Positions 25,343-33,222 are shown, numbered from the stretch's first letter. The stretch: DNA of 33,588 nucleotides from Chloroflexota bacterium (GCA_028874195.1 JAPPLM010000080.1:1-33588); one strand, 5' to 3'. The notes: generated by a model from the sequence alone, not told the origin. Numbers and translations: made by a program.

Positions 25343-26494
25343 ATGGCGGTCCACACTTTCGCGGTGACGACGCGGGTACACAGCGGACCCGGAGCCGTTG
25401 CGGAAATTGGCCCTACGTTGACAGCGCAGGACCACAAGAGCGTATTGGTGGTCACCGACCAGGGCATCGTACGAGCAGGGCTGCTTACTCCCGTAACGGA
25501 CTCGCTGCACGAAGCGGGGGTCTCCGCCGCGGTGTTCGATGAGGTCATGCCAGACCCGGAAGAGAGCATAGTCGAGGCGGTAGTTGCTGCCTATTGCGAG
25601 GCCGATTGCGACGGCCTGCTGGCCGTGGGCGGGGGTAGTTCGCTCGACGTGGCCAAGGCTGCCGGCGTGGTCATTACCAACGGTGGCGCGGTAGCAGAGT
25701 ATGAGGGCTTTGACGCGTTTGAGAACGACTTGCCGCCTCTTTACGCAGTGCCGACGACAGTCGGCACCGGCTCGGAGGTCACCTTTGCCGCGGTAATAAC
25801 GTTGCCCAGCCAGCAGTTCAAGATGTCCATTCTGAGCACGCGTCTGGCCCCGCGCGCAGCCTTCCTCGATCCCGCCATGCTGACCACGCTGCCACCCCAC
25901 GTCGTGGCGCACTCGGGAATGGACGCTCTGACACATTCAGTGGAAGGCATGACGTCGCCGCTCTCAACGCCTTTCACTAATGCCTTCAATTTGCACGCAA
26001 TTCGCCTCATCAGCGAAAACCTACGGGCCGCTGTGGCTAACAGCGGCGATATGGAAGCCATTGGCAACATGCAATACGCAGCGTGCATTGCCGGTGTGGG
26101 ATTTGCGCACTCGCGGCTGGGAATCGTTCATGCAATGGCGCACCCCGTCGGCGCTTACCACCACCTGCCCCACGGGCTGAGCAATGCTCTCCTGCTTCCC
26201 CACTGCCTCGACTTCAACCGGATTGGCTGCGAGCCGCAGTTGGCGATTGTGGCGCGTGAATTCGACGCGACCTTCCCCGGTCAGACCGAGAGAGAAGCCG
26301 CGCTTGCCGCAATCGCAGCAATTCGCGACCTAGAGGCTGATATCGGTATTCCCGCATCAATGGGCGATGCCGGTGTGACGGACGAGCACTTCGACGCCAT
26401 CGTCAAAGACACCTTCCGCAGCCGTAATGTTGGCATCAACCCGCGAAGGGTGACCGAAGAAGACATCCGGCAGATTCTGTATACCGCGCTCTAA
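25343..26494 (+). CDS. Iron-containing alcohol dehydrogenase
   Basis: A 383-residue group III alcohol dehydrogenase. The NAD(P) motif is VGGGSSLDVAK (GGGS at 96-99). The iron ligands fall at the same numbers and spacing as I remember for FucO: D194 and H198 in GMDALTHSVEG, and H263 and H277 in VHAMAHPVGAYHHLPHG. PTTVGTGSEVT is the usual dinucleotide-phosphate loop. Members reduce aldehydes or oxidise alcohols, including lactaldehyde, maleylacetate and 4-hydroxybutyrate types; the substrate is not clear here. The ATG at 25343 is preceded by AGGAG. It is divergent from the binding protein and convergent with the ABC permease, so it is probably monocistronic. Confidence 0.9.
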   Translation: MAVHTFAVTTRVHSGPGAVAEIGPTLTAQDHKSVLVVTDQGIVRAGLLTPVTDSLHEAGVSAAVFDEVMPDPEESIVEAVVAAYCEADCDGLLAVGGGSSLDVAKAAGVVITNGGAVAEYEGFDAFENDLPPLYAVPTTVGTGSEVTFAAVITLPSQQFKMSILSTRLAPRAAFLDPAMLTTLPPHVVAHSGMDALTHSVEGMTSPLSTPFTNAFNLHAIRLISENLRAAVANSGDMEAIGNMQYAACIAGVGFAHSRLGIVHAMAHPVGAYHHLPHGLSNALLLPHCLDFNRIGCEPQLAIVAREFDATFPGQTEREAALAAIAAIRDLEADIGIPASMGDAGVTDEHFDAIVKDTFRSRNVGINPRRVTEEDIRQILYTAL

Positions 26495-26603
26495 GGCATA
26501 GGATACTATTCTCTCGAGAGGATTCTACGAGAGGAACGGGCTGTAGCGCGTCACCCCCAAACGACCTTATGCCGGCGCAAGGATGTTATTAGATCCACCG
26601 CCG

Positions 26604-27392
26604 CTATTCTACGCGCCACTTCAGCGTTCGCGCGACAATTGCCAGCGACCCCAGGCCAAAGACCGTAAGAATTGCAAGATCGCGCAGCAGCGTTGGGGTG
26701 ATTTCCGGCTGTAGGGCGGCGCGAAAGGCTTGCGCCGCGTAGGTTGGCGGCAGGATCATGCCGGTGTACTGCAATACTGTGGGAAGCTGATGAAAAGGGA
26801 TCATCACCGGCGCAAAGAACATGATGAAGAACATCGTCGCCTGCGCCACGAGGCCGGCGACGCGCCAATTCGGGATGCCGAGGCCGATTGCGGCGCCTAG
26901 GCCCGCCAGTGAGATAGCGCTGAGCGGCACCACCGCAAAGATCAGCGGATTGAGTGCCAGCGGAAAGCCGAAGTACCAGCTACCCACCAGCAGCGTAATA
27001 ATCATGCCCGGTACGGCGGCGATGCCGTTGCCGGTGACTACCGCCAAGATGAAGGCCGTCTTGCTGATCGGCAGCGAAGCGTAATAGAGAATGGCGCCGT
27101 TGCGCCGCGACTGTGCCATGTCCTGCGCGACCATCATGATGCCCAAGGTCACCAACGACATGACCGCCGCGCCGGAAACGAAATAGCGGCCAATCTCGGG
27201 CTCTCGCGAACCGCTAATGAAGGAAAAAGCAAAGACCATCCCAAGATTGAGCAGCACCGAGATGGAGAGAATCATCGTGATCCACTGCCTGAACTCCAAC
27301 ACGATCACGGCAGACAGATGGTAATAGTTTCGCCAAAAGTGGGCGAAGCGCCTCCAAGCTGCATCCAGGCGTGACGGACTTGTACTTGTCAT
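26604..27392 (-). CDS. ABC-2 type transporter permease
   Basis: A 262-residue membrane protein with six predicted hydrophobic segments in the ABC-2 pattern: one near 35-60, then segments near 70-95, 110-140, 150-170, 180-200 and 235-255. A reentrant-type FAPVMIPFHQLPTVLQYTG stretch precedes the last segment, as in exporters of lipids, polysaccharides or drugs. The ATG at 27392 has GAGGAA upstream and lies nine bases after the ATPase stop, so the two are translationally close and surely one operon. The substrate is unknown. The gene end converges with the alcohol dehydrogenase. Confidence 0.85.
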   Translation of the reverse strand: MTSTSPSRLDAAWRRFAHFWRNYYHLSAVIVLEFRQWITMILSISVLLNLGMVFAFSFISGSREPEIGRYFVSGAAVMSLVTLGIMMVAQDMAQSRRNGAILYYASLPISKTAFILAVVTGNGIAAVPGMIITLLVGSWYFGFPLALNPLIFAVVPLSAISLAGLGAAIGLGIPNWRVAGLVAQATMFFIMFFAPVMIPFHQLPTVLQYTGMILPPTYAAQAFRAALQPEITPTLLRDLAILTVFGLGSLAIVARTLKWRVE

Positions 27393-27401
27393 AAAGTTCC
27401 T

Positions 27402-28424
27402 CTAACGCAGGGCGCTCTCAGCGCCAACGTGCTCCTTATCTGAAGGTTGGGCCGCTTCCTCACCCTCGCTCTCATCAAGGGAGCGGCCCACCAGCTCTAC
27501 ATAGACGTCCTCCAGTGAGGCTGTGGCCAGGCGAAAGTCCTCCACCGCGTCTGCGCCAATCTCAGTTAAGACACTGTCAATTGTCCGGCCTACCCGCTCT
27601 TGTGGCACGCGCAAGAGGAGGTGCCGGGGTCGCGGCTGATGCAGCGCTCCGAGCATGTGAAGGTGAGATTCTTGGGCCTTGGTTAGTTCGGCGCCGTCCC
27701 GCAGCCAGAGTTCCAAGCGGATTGAGTCACCGAGGCGGCTCTTCATGGCGCCGGGTGTGCCCTCGGCGAGCACGCGGCCCTCGTCGATGAGAGCGACTCT
27801 GTCTACGACCCGTTCGGCTTCGAGGACGTTGTGCGTAACGAGGAGGCAGGCAGCGCCGTCATAGACGACCACCCGGCGAATGGCTTCCCAGACTGCCCGG
27901 CGGCGCAAAGGATCAAGGTCGTTAGTCGGTTCGTCGAGCACCAGAAGCGGCGGACTGCCAAGCAGAGCCATGATGAAGCCCGTTATGCGCTGCATGCCGC
28001 CGGACAGTTGGTTGATGGGCTTGCGCCGGATTTCATCGACTTCGAATTGCTCGATGTACGAGTCGCGCTGGCGCAAGGTCTCCTTGTGTGATAGACCCTT
28101 CAGGCGACCGGTGAAGTAGATGGCTTCTTCCGCCAGCAGATCGCGCATGGCGAACGACGTCTGTGGCAGGTAGCCGATCATGCGCTTGACGCGCTCGGGA
28201 TCGCTCTCGGCGTCGACGCCAAATACCCAGACCTGGCCGGAGGTGGGCCGGATCAGCCCCAATACTTGCTGGACGAACGTGCTCTTGCCGGCGCCGTTCG
28301 GGCCGAGCAAGCCGTATACCTGACTGCGGCGCACGGCAACGTTTAGGTTGTCATTTGCCAGCACGCCATTGCGGTACTTCTTGGATAGCTCGTTCGCTTC
28401 GACGGCGAGACCGGGTTGCGGCAA
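27402..28424 (-). CDS. ABC transporter ATP-binding protein (ABC-2 exporter)
   Basis: A 340-residue nucleotide-binding subunit: Walker A GPNGAGKST (41-49), Q-loop in GYLPQTS (84-90), signature LSGGM (140-144), Walker B LLVLDE (160-165) and an H-loop His in LVTHN. A C-terminal region of about 100 residues (from about 235) follows with LEDVYVELVGR, typical of the DrrA/CcmA class of ABC-2 exporters, then a short acidic tail. It pairs with the permease immediately downstream. Export of a small molecule or lipid is expected; a link to the PKS product is possible but not shown, since the two loci are about 4 kb apart with unrelated genes between. Confidence 0.9.
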   Translation of the reverse strand: MPQPGLAVEANELSKKYRNGVLANDNLNVAVRRSQVYGLLGPNGAGKSTFVQQVLGLIRPTSGQVWVFGVDAESDPERVKRMIGYLPQTSFAMRDLLAEEAIYFTGRLKGLSHKETLRQRDSYIEQFEVDEIRRKPINQLSGGMQRITGFIMALLGSPPLLVLDEPTNDLDPLRRRAVWEAIRRVVVYDGAACLLVTHNVLEAERVVDRVALIDEGRVLAEGTPGAMKSRLGDSIRLELWLRDGAELTKAQESHLHMLGALHQPRPRHLLLRVPQERVGRTIDSVLTEIGADAVEDFRLATASLEDVYVELVGRSLDESEGEEAAQPSDKEHVGAESALR

Positions 28425-28546
28425 TGAAAGTCCTCAGGAGTCTCCAACTGCAATGGGAATGGGAAGAGGGAGACAGCGACACACTCTCTCTCCATAGTAA
28501 TGCAAAAGGGTCGCGCGCGCGAAGAGCTTGGGGAAGTGGATAGACT

Positions 28547-29809
28547 TTATGCCACGTGCACTGGATGCGGCAGAGGTTGATTGAAGAGGTAGCCCTTTTC
28601 ATTGAAGGGGATTTCGTCCGGCTGCATATTGCCCTCCACATCCGTAGCTCGCGTGATTAGCGTGTGCTCTCCGGCAGCAGCATCCCAATCAAACTCGAAG
28701 CGCGCCCAAGAGTACTGTACTTGTGGTTCCAGCACTCTGGCCTCGTGCCAGGTCGCTCCTGAATCTGCGCTCCATTCCACAAGGGCAATCGGCCCATGCG
28801 GAGAGTGGGCATAGCCGTGCAAGCGGTGTGAACCCTCAGCGAGTCTTGCCGGCCAAGGAAGCGCCAGCGCGCTCTTGATGGACTGGGTAGTGAGCGGCTT
28901 GCCCAAGGCTTCGCCTTCGGGCGCATAATCGTCGCCAATCATCACGTACGAGGATGTGTTATTGCGCGTCCAGAATTGTTCCGTTGAAACAACAATGTGG
29001 CTCAGCCACTTGACGCTGGCGCTGCCAACCCAGCCGGGCACCATCGCGCGCAAAGGATAGCCGTGGTCTCTGGGCAAGTCTTCGCCATTCAAGGTGTATG
29101 CCAGGAGCGTATCAGGATCAAGCGCCTTCTCAATCGGCAATGCCCGACGCCATCCCTTTTCGGGTGACTCGGTGTCCATACCAATTAAAAGTACGCTTGC
29201 TGCCTCCGCGCTAACGCCTGCCAATTCAAGCACCGTGCGTAAGGGAATGCCCGTCCATATGCCGTTGCCGACAGCGCCCGTCATCCATTGGGTGTCGTCC
29301 GCCGCCTGTCCTTTTATGAGGTCGAACATGGCGCGCTGATTGCCGGCGCATTCCAGGTAGGAAACCACGGTCCGACCGGGCATCTGCCGCAATTCCCGGT
29401 AGGTAATCTCCTGAGGACTGGCTACAGCATCGCCTTCAATCGATAGGCGCCAATCGTCGGCATTCACGTCGAGACTAACGGAGTTGTTGCGAACAAATAA
29501 GAGATGATTGGGCGTAATGAATCCCTCCATCTGCTCCGAGCGAGTTTCCAGAGTAGTATCACTGTGCTTGATAAAAGGCTCCGGATCTTTGAAGAAGGGA
29601 CTCTGTGCTGGAGACTGGTCGGTGTCTGTCGTGGCCGATAGCTCGCCGAGCAGCTCCTGAGCTTCACTGGGCACGGGGACCTGATTGCACGCCATGAGCA
29701 CTGCCGCCGCTCCGCCGGATCCGAGCAACTGGAGAAGTGCACGCCGATCAACCCCCATTTCTTGCGCAAGTGCGTTAAGCCACGCGTGAACTTCAGGACT
29801 GGCTTGCAT
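28547..29809 (-). CDS. Sulfite oxidase-family molybdopterin enzyme, probable Tat lipoprotein
   Basis: A 420-residue molybdoenzyme of the sulfite oxidase family. The Mo-coordinating Cys is C154 in SYLECAGNQR. The cofactor domain continues through WTGIPLRTVLELAG, GYPLRAMVPGWVG and SVKWLSHI, and the C-terminal dimerisation domain is present (LHGYAHSPHGPIALVEWSADSG). The N-terminus has a 20-residue lead, twin arginines (DRRALLQLL) and a lipobox-like LMAC with Cys41, consistent with folded export by Tat and membrane anchoring. No haem domain or cytochrome partner is adjacent, so the electron acceptor is unknown. It may oxidise sulfite or, like MsrP/YedY, reduce oxidised substrates. The ATG has GAGAGGAAA upstream. 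Confidence 0.87.
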   Translation of the reverse strand: MQASPEVHAWLNALAQEMGVDRRALLQLLGSGGAAAVLMACNQVPVPSEAQELLGELSATTDTDQSPAQSPFFKDPEPFIKHSDTTLETRSEQMEGFITPNHLLFVRNNSVSLDVNADDWRLSIEGDAVASPQEITYRELRQMPGRTVVSYLECAGNQRAMFDLIKGQAADDTQWMTGAVGNGIWTGIPLRTVLELAGVSAEAASVLLIGMDTESPEKGWRRALPIEKALDPDTLLAYTLNGEDLPRDHGYPLRAMVPGWVGSASVKWLSHIVVSTEQFWTRNNTSSYVMIGDDYAPEGEALGKPLTTQSIKSALALPWPARLAEGSHRLHGYAHSPHGPIALVEWSADSGATWHEARVLEPQVQYSWARFEFDWDAAAGEHTLITRATDVEGNMQPDEIPFNEKGYLFNQPLPHPVHVA

Positions 29810-29832
29810 TAGTTTCCTCTCAGTTCTGTTTC

Positions 29833-29860
29833 TTTATATATAGGCGAGAAGGGCGGACAA
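29833..29860 (-). promoter_or_regulatory. Candidate promoter of the sulfite oxidase-like gene
   Basis: TTGTCC and TATAAA lie 16 bases apart on the minus strand, about 25 bases upstream of the start codon. TATATATAAA gives an unusually A+T-rich -10 in this G+C-rich setting. The short leader fits a promoter directly ahead of the ribosome-binding site. Confidence 0.4.
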
Positions 29861-29929
29861 GAAGCCCGCCAACGGCAAAAGGGTGTTCCCATCCTCGCGG
29901 TGGACACATTCCGGAACGAAAGATCTTTG

Positions 29930-30391
29930 CTACTCTTCGGCCCACTTCGCAAGAGCCTTATCCGGAGTGGCGAGTTCTTCAATGCTGGTGTAATAGTAGT
30001 CTTCCCAGCCGGTCTCAGGCACGCCGGTAAAAAGCATAAGGTTTAGGGGATACATTCCGCTATCAGCTGCGGTACGCAGATCGTCGCGGAAGAGAAACGT
30101 GGGTTTGCCCAGCGCGATGGCCATGCCCAACTCAACCATCACACCTTCGTCGGGGGGAACGCCATTGACCACGGCAAAGATCCCGTCGCAGTCGACGACA
30201 TCACGATAGTCTGCCTGACCGATCTGGTAAGCCCAACCCGGTTGGGAGAAATCCACTTGGTTATTCCGCGCGAACGGCTCCCAGACCTCCAACCCTAGCT
30301 CTTCAAGCGCCGCGATAAGCAGGGGGAGGAGCAACTCCTTCTGCTGGACGGAAAACCCATAGGGATTAGCGAGATAGATCGTCTTAGCCAG
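29930..30391 (-). CDS. Nucleoside 2-deoxyribosyltransferase-like protein, apparent CTG start
   Basis: A 153-residue Rossmann-like protein of the nucleoside 2-deoxyribosyltransferase family, which exchanges bases on deoxynucleosides or hydrolyses (deoxy)nucleotides. The N-terminal strand KTIYLANPYGFS matches the family's 'IYLAGP' start. Segments follow as DCDGIFAVVNG and PDEGVMVELGMAIALGKP, with catalytic Glu87 in the latter. The strand IYLANP lies upstream of every ATG, GTG or TTG in frame. The only start with a ribosome-binding site is CTG at 30391 (GGAGG seven bases before); the first TTG, at 30334, would delete the strand. It follows the membrane protein gene by 42 bases and probably shares its transcript. 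Confidence 0.72.
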   Translation of the reverse strand: MAKTIYLANPYGFSVQQKELLLPLLIAALEELGLEVWEPFARNNQVDFSQPGWAYQIGQADYRDVVDCDGIFAVVNGVPPDEGVMVELGMAIALGKPTFLFRDDLRTAADSGMYPLNLMLFTGVPETGWEDYYYTSIEELATPDKALAKWAEE

Positions 30392-30433
30392 TGTTTTGCC
30401 TCCAGCAGCGGAAATAGCCCTTAGCGATCAAAT

Positions 30434-30856
30434 CTAGTCCGACTGCTTGCGCAGGAGTGAGATTGCAGTGGGTATAAACAGCAGTGCGAGGGCAATGTCT
30501 ATATAGATCCAGAGTTGGTTATTACTGTTCACGGGATCGGAGAATTGCACACCGAACCAATTCCACAAATGTGCGATAAGCACGGCTGCCGCAGCGTAGA
30601 AGAGTACATTGGCTTCAAAATACTCGCGGGAAACTGGAGTATCGTTTGAATCATCGCTGACGGCACGCTTGCGCTCAAACGCCACAAGCAAAACGATGAT
30701 CACACCGATAATTTGCAGTGGATTCAAGACTTGCCATACGGGTAAAGACGCGTCCGACCACGTGGGATCATAAAACTGTGTTGCTAGAAAGTGAAGAGTG
30801 ACCGCAACACCCACCACAAGTAAATAGAGGCCTGCCAAACGCTTGAGCGCTGCCAT
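30434..30856 (-). CDS. Small four-helix membrane protein of unknown function
   Basis: A 140-residue hydrophobic protein with four predicted transmembrane helices (about residues 6-25, 43-61, 83-105 and 113-134), separated by a charged cytoplasmic-type loop (ERKRAVSDDSNDTPVS) and short polar turns. I do not recognise a named family with certainty. The ATG has GGGAGGG at good spacing. It lies just downstream of the initiator tRNA, in the same direction, and ahead of the deoxyribosyltransferase-like gene, so it may be read from the rnpB promoter as well as any local one. No catalytic motif is visible. Confidence 0.75.
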   Translation of the reverse strand: MAALKRLAGLYLLVVGVAVTLHFLATQFYDPTWSDASLPVWQVLNPLQIIGVIIVLLVAFERKRAVSDDSNDTPVSREYFEANVLFYAAAAVLIAHLWNWFGVQFSDPVNSNNQLWIYIDIALALLFIPTAISLLRKQSD

Positions 30857-30919
30857 GCTGAACCCTCCCTACAGCATAGAGACACAATCGAGCACATGGT
30901 TAGATGAAAAGTGAAATCT

Positions 30920-30994
30920 TGGTAGCGGGGGAGGGATTCGAACCCTCGACCTTCAGGTTATGAGCCTGACGAGCTGCCACTGCTCCACCCCGCG
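30920..30994 (-). tRNA. Initiator tRNA-fMet (anticodon CAT)
   Basis: A 75-base cloverleaf with all stems perfect and CCA encoded. Acceptor CGCGGGG pairs with CCCCGCT except at 1:72 (C against T), the unpaired end that marks bacterial initiators. The D stem has A11:T24, also an initiator trait. The anticodon loop is CTCATAA. The anticodon stem is TCAGG/CCTGA, so only two of the three expected G:C pairs next to the loop are present; 29:41 is A:T. It lies 53 bases downstream of rnpB on the same strand. Confidence 0.95.
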
Positions 30995-31000
30995 TCGCTG

Positions 31001-31033
31001 ACCCATCTTCGATGGGTACGCATCTTTGATGCG
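31001..31033 (-). repeat. Two tandem hairpins between rnpB and tRNA-fMet
   Basis: ACCCATC-TTC-GATGGGT (31001-31017) and CGCATC-TTT-GATGCG (31019-31033) are perfect stems with three-base loops, nearly the same sequence, separated by one base. A further GATGCG lies at 31045-31050. There is no T-run, so they are not classic terminators; they may protect or guide processing of the rnpB 3' end. Confidence 0.6.
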
Positions 31034-31047
31034 CCCGTATCAGAGAT

Positions 31048-31381
31048 GCGTGTTGAGTAGACCGATAAGCCCCATTCTGTCGCGGACAGCCATCTGTCTT
31101 GGGCGGCAGCTTGCGCCGCGCCTCCTTGCGGCCTACCCGGGACTCCGCGAGCAGCCTCTGCGTCCCTCTCTTGGCCTTGCTCCGGGTAGAGGTTACCCTT
31201 TTCACTCCGGCTAATGCCCCACTTGCGTGGAAGCAAGACCGGTCTTGGTCTCTGTGGCCCTATTCCTCGCCTCGCGGCGGACGGGAGTTACCCGCTACCC
31301 TGCTCTGTGGAGTGGGGACTTTCCTCACTACGCCCACGCTCAATGCGCACGCGCTGCGCGGCTGTCTGGTCTACTCAGCAA
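31048..31381 (-). ncRNA. rnpB: RNase P RNA, bacterial class A
   Basis: The catalytic RNA that trims tRNA 5' leaders. The minus strand reads the conserved GAGGAAAGTCC near the 5' side (about 31316-31326) and ACAGAATGGGGCTTAT near the 3' side (the usual ACAGAAnCCGGCTTA). The two ends pair perfectly over ten bases (TGAGTAGACC at 31369-31378 with GGTCTACTCA at 31054-31063) as helix P1. Length of about 334 bases is slightly short of the E. coli RNA. The exact ends are estimated from P1. A matching promoter lies just upstream. Confidence 0.93.
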
Positions 31382-31386
31382 GTGTC

Positions 31387-31415
31387 AGTATAGCATGGCA
31401 ATCCGGCCCACACAA
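31387..31415 (-). promoter_or_regulatory. rnpB promoter with extended -10
   Basis: TATACT (five of six) is preceded by TGC, an extended -10, with a weak TTGTGT at 17 bases. Transcription would begin about seven bases downstream, at 31380 or so, which coincides with the first bases of the P1 helix of RNase P RNA. The remaining bases up to 31563 show nothing else. Confidence 0.6.
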
Positions 31416-31563
31416 CCGTCATTGGCTTGGAATCGGCACCGTTTTACGGCCTAGAGACGGCAGACTCTTTTCAGTGCAAGGGTGCCGCCAGGTGTAGGGA
31501 AACCGAAGGAAATAGGCTAATCAGATACACAACCAGCAGGAATACCTGCACTTGCGGTTGGGA

Positions 31564-32253
31564 CTATTCCGTCCATTCCGGCCGTTCTCGTGCCACTCTC
31601 GCGAGAACGCTGTGGGCGTCAAGAACAATGGGTTCCGCGTGCGAGAGCAAGAGCGTTTCAACGGTTAGGTTGCTGAGCAGTCTTGGCAGGATTGAGCAGA
31701 ACTCATGGCTTCCAATCCATAGGCGACCGTCCGGCGTTCCCCACAGCGCATCTGCTACGACCAGCGTGCGCGCGGATGTGAGGTAGAATGCGACTTCCGG
31801 ATGCGGTGATTCAATGAAGAACACTTGGACACTTCCGGCAAGCAAGTCGCCTTCGCGAAAGGTGTGCGTCGGTTGGCAGTTGAGCAAGTCCTGCGGCATA
31901 GCCTCGTGGACCCAAATACCCGCTCCATATTGCTGGGAGTACCGCTCAAAGACGGCTTGCGCGCTGCGGTCATGCCAGTCGGTGCTGAGGAGAATGGTCA
32001 CCGGCTGCCGCTTCGCTTGCACCGCAGCGTCGAGCGTCTGCCAAAGCTGTCGGTGAGCCGGCGTGCCGCAAGGAGGCGCGAGCGGGTCGATGAGAACCAA
32101 TCCATCAGGAGTTTCATAGCAGACACTGGCGACCTCCTGCGACCAACCGAAACCGGTCTTCTTCATGGGATCCCACGGAGACCAGTCCGGATGCGGCGCA
32201 GTCCAGCGCCACACGCCCGGGCGGACGGATTGCATGGTGTCTGCTAGAGACAT
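31564..32253 (-). CDS. Degenerate metallo-beta-lactamase-fold protein
   Basis: A 229-residue protein with the strand and loop order of the metallo-beta-lactamase fold: GLVLIDPLAPP (51-61), LLSTDWHDRSAQAVFERY (88-105, in place of the HxHxDH metal motif), SPHPEVAFYL (149-158), LVVADALWG (164-172) and LLLSHAEPI (201-209). Only one His and one Asp of the first metal motif remain, so a normal two-metal site is unlikely. The ATG at 32253 is chosen because TAGG lies about seven bases upstream and because the 45 codons before it look non-coding. A relative that has lost or changed catalysis, or a one-metal enzyme, are both possible. Cytoplasmic. Confidence 0.65.
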   Translation of the reverse strand: MSLADTMQSVRPGVWRWTAPHPDWSPWDPMKKTGFGWSQEVASVCYETPDGLVLIDPLAPPCGTPAHRQLWQTLDAAVQAKRQPVTILLSTDWHDRSAQAVFERYSQQYGAGIWVHEAMPQDLLNCQPTHTFREGDLLAGSVQVFFIESPHPEVAFYLTSARTLVVADALWGTPDGRLWIGSHEFCSILPRLLSNLTVETLLLSHAEPIVLDAHSVLARVARERPEWTE

Positions 32254-32451
32254 GGATAAACCTAAGCTCTTTTCAAGTGCTTTCGGGTTACCAAATTGTG
32301 TGCGATCGCACGTTGAAGGGTGGGTGTAAACTGGAGAAGCACAGTATTTATTGGTGTCATTCAACGATGGCAGATTGACCCCTGTCACTGTGTCGATGCA
32401 AGGGTGTCGGAGCCATATCCCATAAGCATTACGGCTGCGTAGCTACTGGTC

Positions 32452-33222
32452 CTACGTGTGTTTGATGACGTAGGCAAGCCGGGAGACCTCTGTAAATCCC
32501 AGTTTTTGGGCGACCCGCAGCGACGCCATGTTGTCTTCACCGCAACTCCAGACCGGGATTCGCCCCGACTCTTGAATTCGTCTTGCCACAATCGAGGCTG
32601 CCGACGTCGCAAACCCGCGATTGCGCCACCGCTCGTCCGTACCGACTCCGATATCGGCGTAACGATCGGTTTGGGCAGTAGTGTGGGCTGATCCCACGAT
32701 CCGGCCGTCGACCACTGCGGCTGCGACAGATCCCTCATCGAGCAAGACGGAAAGCCCGCCGAAGTCAGTGCCGTCCACGCCGGCGGCCTCCAGCAAGCCG
32801 ATGTCGGCTGCGGTCAGTTCACGTACCGCGTGATCGACGATTTCGGGTACCGGCTTGGTCAACGTATGATAGACATCTCCGTAGTAACTGACACGCTTTC
32901 CAGTGCTAGTCTTGATGAGCGCGCCCAGTTGGGTCGAAACGGCGGGCGAGACATTCACCGCCGTCCAGTTGTCGATATTCTTTAGCAAGTCCCACAGACC
33001 TTGCGCGTTGTGGCCTAGACCGTACGGCTCCTCTGGCAGACTCTCGCTCTGTATGACCACCGCATCCAGAGACTCCGGTTCGCCGACCGCGTAGGTTTTG
33101 CAAGCCCCATGCTTCAGGAGATGGATCGGACCTACAGTCTCGGGCATTTCTTCGATGGCCTCGACGACTCTTTGGGCCTCACTAAAGTCCAAGGGTCTAG
33201 GTGTCCGGCTAGTTGCTGCCAC
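32452..33222 (-). CDS. GNAT family N-acetyltransferase
   Basis: A 256-residue protein whose C-terminal half is a GCN5-related acetyltransferase: the strand IVGSAHTT, the acetyl-CoA pyrophosphate loop VGTDERWRNRGFATSAA (the R-x-x-G-x-A type motif A) and the end motif CGEDNMASLRVAQKLGFTEVSR. The N-terminal half (HLLKHGACKTYAVGEPESLDAVVIQSESLPEEPYGLGH) resembles the degenerate first GNAT-like domain seen in two-domain members. The GTG at 33222 has GAGGTGAG seven bases upstream. The frame is open upstream to a TTG at 33381, but that start lacks a ribosome-binding site. The acceptor, amine or protein, is unknown. No partner genes are evident. Confidence 0.75.
   Translation of the reverse strand: MAATSRTPRPLDFSEAQRVVEAIEEMPETVGPIHLLKHGACKTYAVGEPESLDAVVIQSESLPEEPYGLGHNAQGLWDLLKNIDNWTAVNVSPAVSTQLGALIKTSTGKRVSYYGDVYHTLTKPVPEIVDHAVRELTAADIGLLEAAGVDGTDFGGLSVLLDEGSVAAAVVDGRIVGSAHTTAQTDRYADIGVGTDERWRNRGFATSAASIVARRIQESGRIPVWSCGEDNMASLRVAQKLGFTEVSRLAYVIKHT

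Noticed and set aside
26508-26536. Palindrome CTCTCGAGAG and repeated GAGAGGA between the convergent dehydrogenase and ABC permease genes
   Set aside because: Short and without a T-run or longer stem; likely chance.
29843-29871. GGCGG / CCGCC hairpin upstream of the sulfite oxidase-like gene
   Set aside because: Five base pairs only, and it overlaps the candidate -35 element; no clear role.
32254-32388. Longer N-terminus for the metallo-beta-lactamase-fold protein
   Set aside because: The extra 45 codons have no family resemblance or ribosome-binding site; the internal ATG at 32253 fits better.
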